Origin: Paraflavisolibacter caeni
GTDB lineage: Bacteria; Bacteroidota; Bacteroidia; Chitinophagales; Chitinophagaceae
Assembly (NCBI RefSeq): GCF_025628885.1
Contig: NZ_JAOTIF010000034.1
Coordinates: 1-62,982, forward strand
Direction: 5' to 3'
Length of the DNA stretch: 62,982 nucleotides
The translations under genes were made by a program, and so were the position numbers. Under the pieces are notes generated by a model, which did no database searches, was not told the DNA's origin, and saw only the letters and a program-made list of their open reading frames with translations. Positions 62,910 to 62,982 of this stretch are shown here, piece by piece; the first letter of the stretch is position 1; every line of letters starts with the position of its first letter.

Positions 62910-62982
62910 ATCGAGTAGACGGCCCTGCCACTGGTAGGTAGCAGGGAGCGCCTCTCACACCACTGTACGTACGGGTCACGTA
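62910..62982 (-). mobile_element. 3' end of a group II intron (partial, continues past the window)
   Basis: Read on the minus strand from the edge, the sequence contains cgtacgtacagtggtgtgag (like the 3' strand of domain V), then a ccctgc/gcaggg hairpin of the domain VI kind, and ends ctactcgat, a familiar group II intron 3' end finishing in AY. If right, the intron runs leftwards from beyond position 62982, its last base is 62910, and the intron ORF would be outside the window. Domain V is only partly visible, so this is a family resemblance, not proof. Confidence 0.6.

Overview
The window comes from an AT-rich member of the Bacteroidota, most likely a Chitinophagaceae-type soil or water bacterium. 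The evidence is the gene families present: a parA-parB-DUF5683-dapB cluster, DUF3857/transglutaminase pairs, many small predicted outer-membrane beta-barrels, an LVIVD-repeat lipoprotein, a DAHP synthase fused to chorismate mutase, and ECF sigma factors followed by membrane proteins. Ribosome binding sites of the Shine-Dalgarno type are largely absent. Several genes are preceded by the Bacteroidota -7 promoter element TAnnTTTG.

Layout. 0.2-7.6 kb: purU on the plus strand, then a minus-strand run of a META-domain protein, Lon protease, two predicted outer-membrane barrels and a membrane-anchored metallophosphoesterase. 7.9-11.9 kb: UPF0173 metal-dependent hydrolase, ParA, ParB, DUF5683 and DapB, closed by a strong terminator. 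12.0-23.6 kb: small accessory genes, including a DinB-like protein, a degenerate receiver domain, a tandem paralogous pair of secreted proteins, an MpaB/DUF2236 oxygenase, a frameshifted secreted-protein gene, YdcF, PAP2, WG-repeat and RlpA-like proteins. 23.6-33.1 kb: deoxynucleoside kinase, folK, sppA, an ABC-2 permease, then an ECF sigma factor with a membrane/barrel partner, an LVIVD lipoprotein and a small barrel, and queG. 33.2-41.0 kb: two DUF3857 proteins (one catalytically dead, one intact), a beta-lactamase-family pseudoenzyme and clpB.

41.1-49.1 kb is one minus-strand aromatic amino-acid operon in the order pheA, aminotransferase, tyrA, DAHP synthase-chorismate mutase, aroB, aroA, aroC, ending in a thiamine-binding protein. 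Upstream of pheA is a complete-looking transcription attenuator: a 23-codon leader peptide with nine consecutive Tyr/Phe codons, a terminator, and a copy of the terminator 3' arm inside the leader that can act as antiterminator. I regard this as the best regulatory discovery in the window. 49.1-61.4 kb holds a DEAD-box helicase, a Thr-rich lipoprotein, a second ECF sigma factor overlapping by 4 nt a fusion of anti-sigma-like segment, membrane helix, coiled coil and trypsin-like protease, then housekeeping genes (nucleotidyltransferase, ACC-deaminase-like enzyme, lipB, rluD, def, ruvX, a UbiA prenyltransferase, an SpoU methyltransferase).

61.4-62.98 kb differs in composition: a purine-rich, G-rich plus strand carries six tandem 11-bp repeats, a 10-bp direct repeat and an unrecognised basic ORF. 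The right edge looks like the 3' end of a group II intron whose body lies outside the window. No tRNA, rRNA, CRISPR array or complete insertion sequence was seen.
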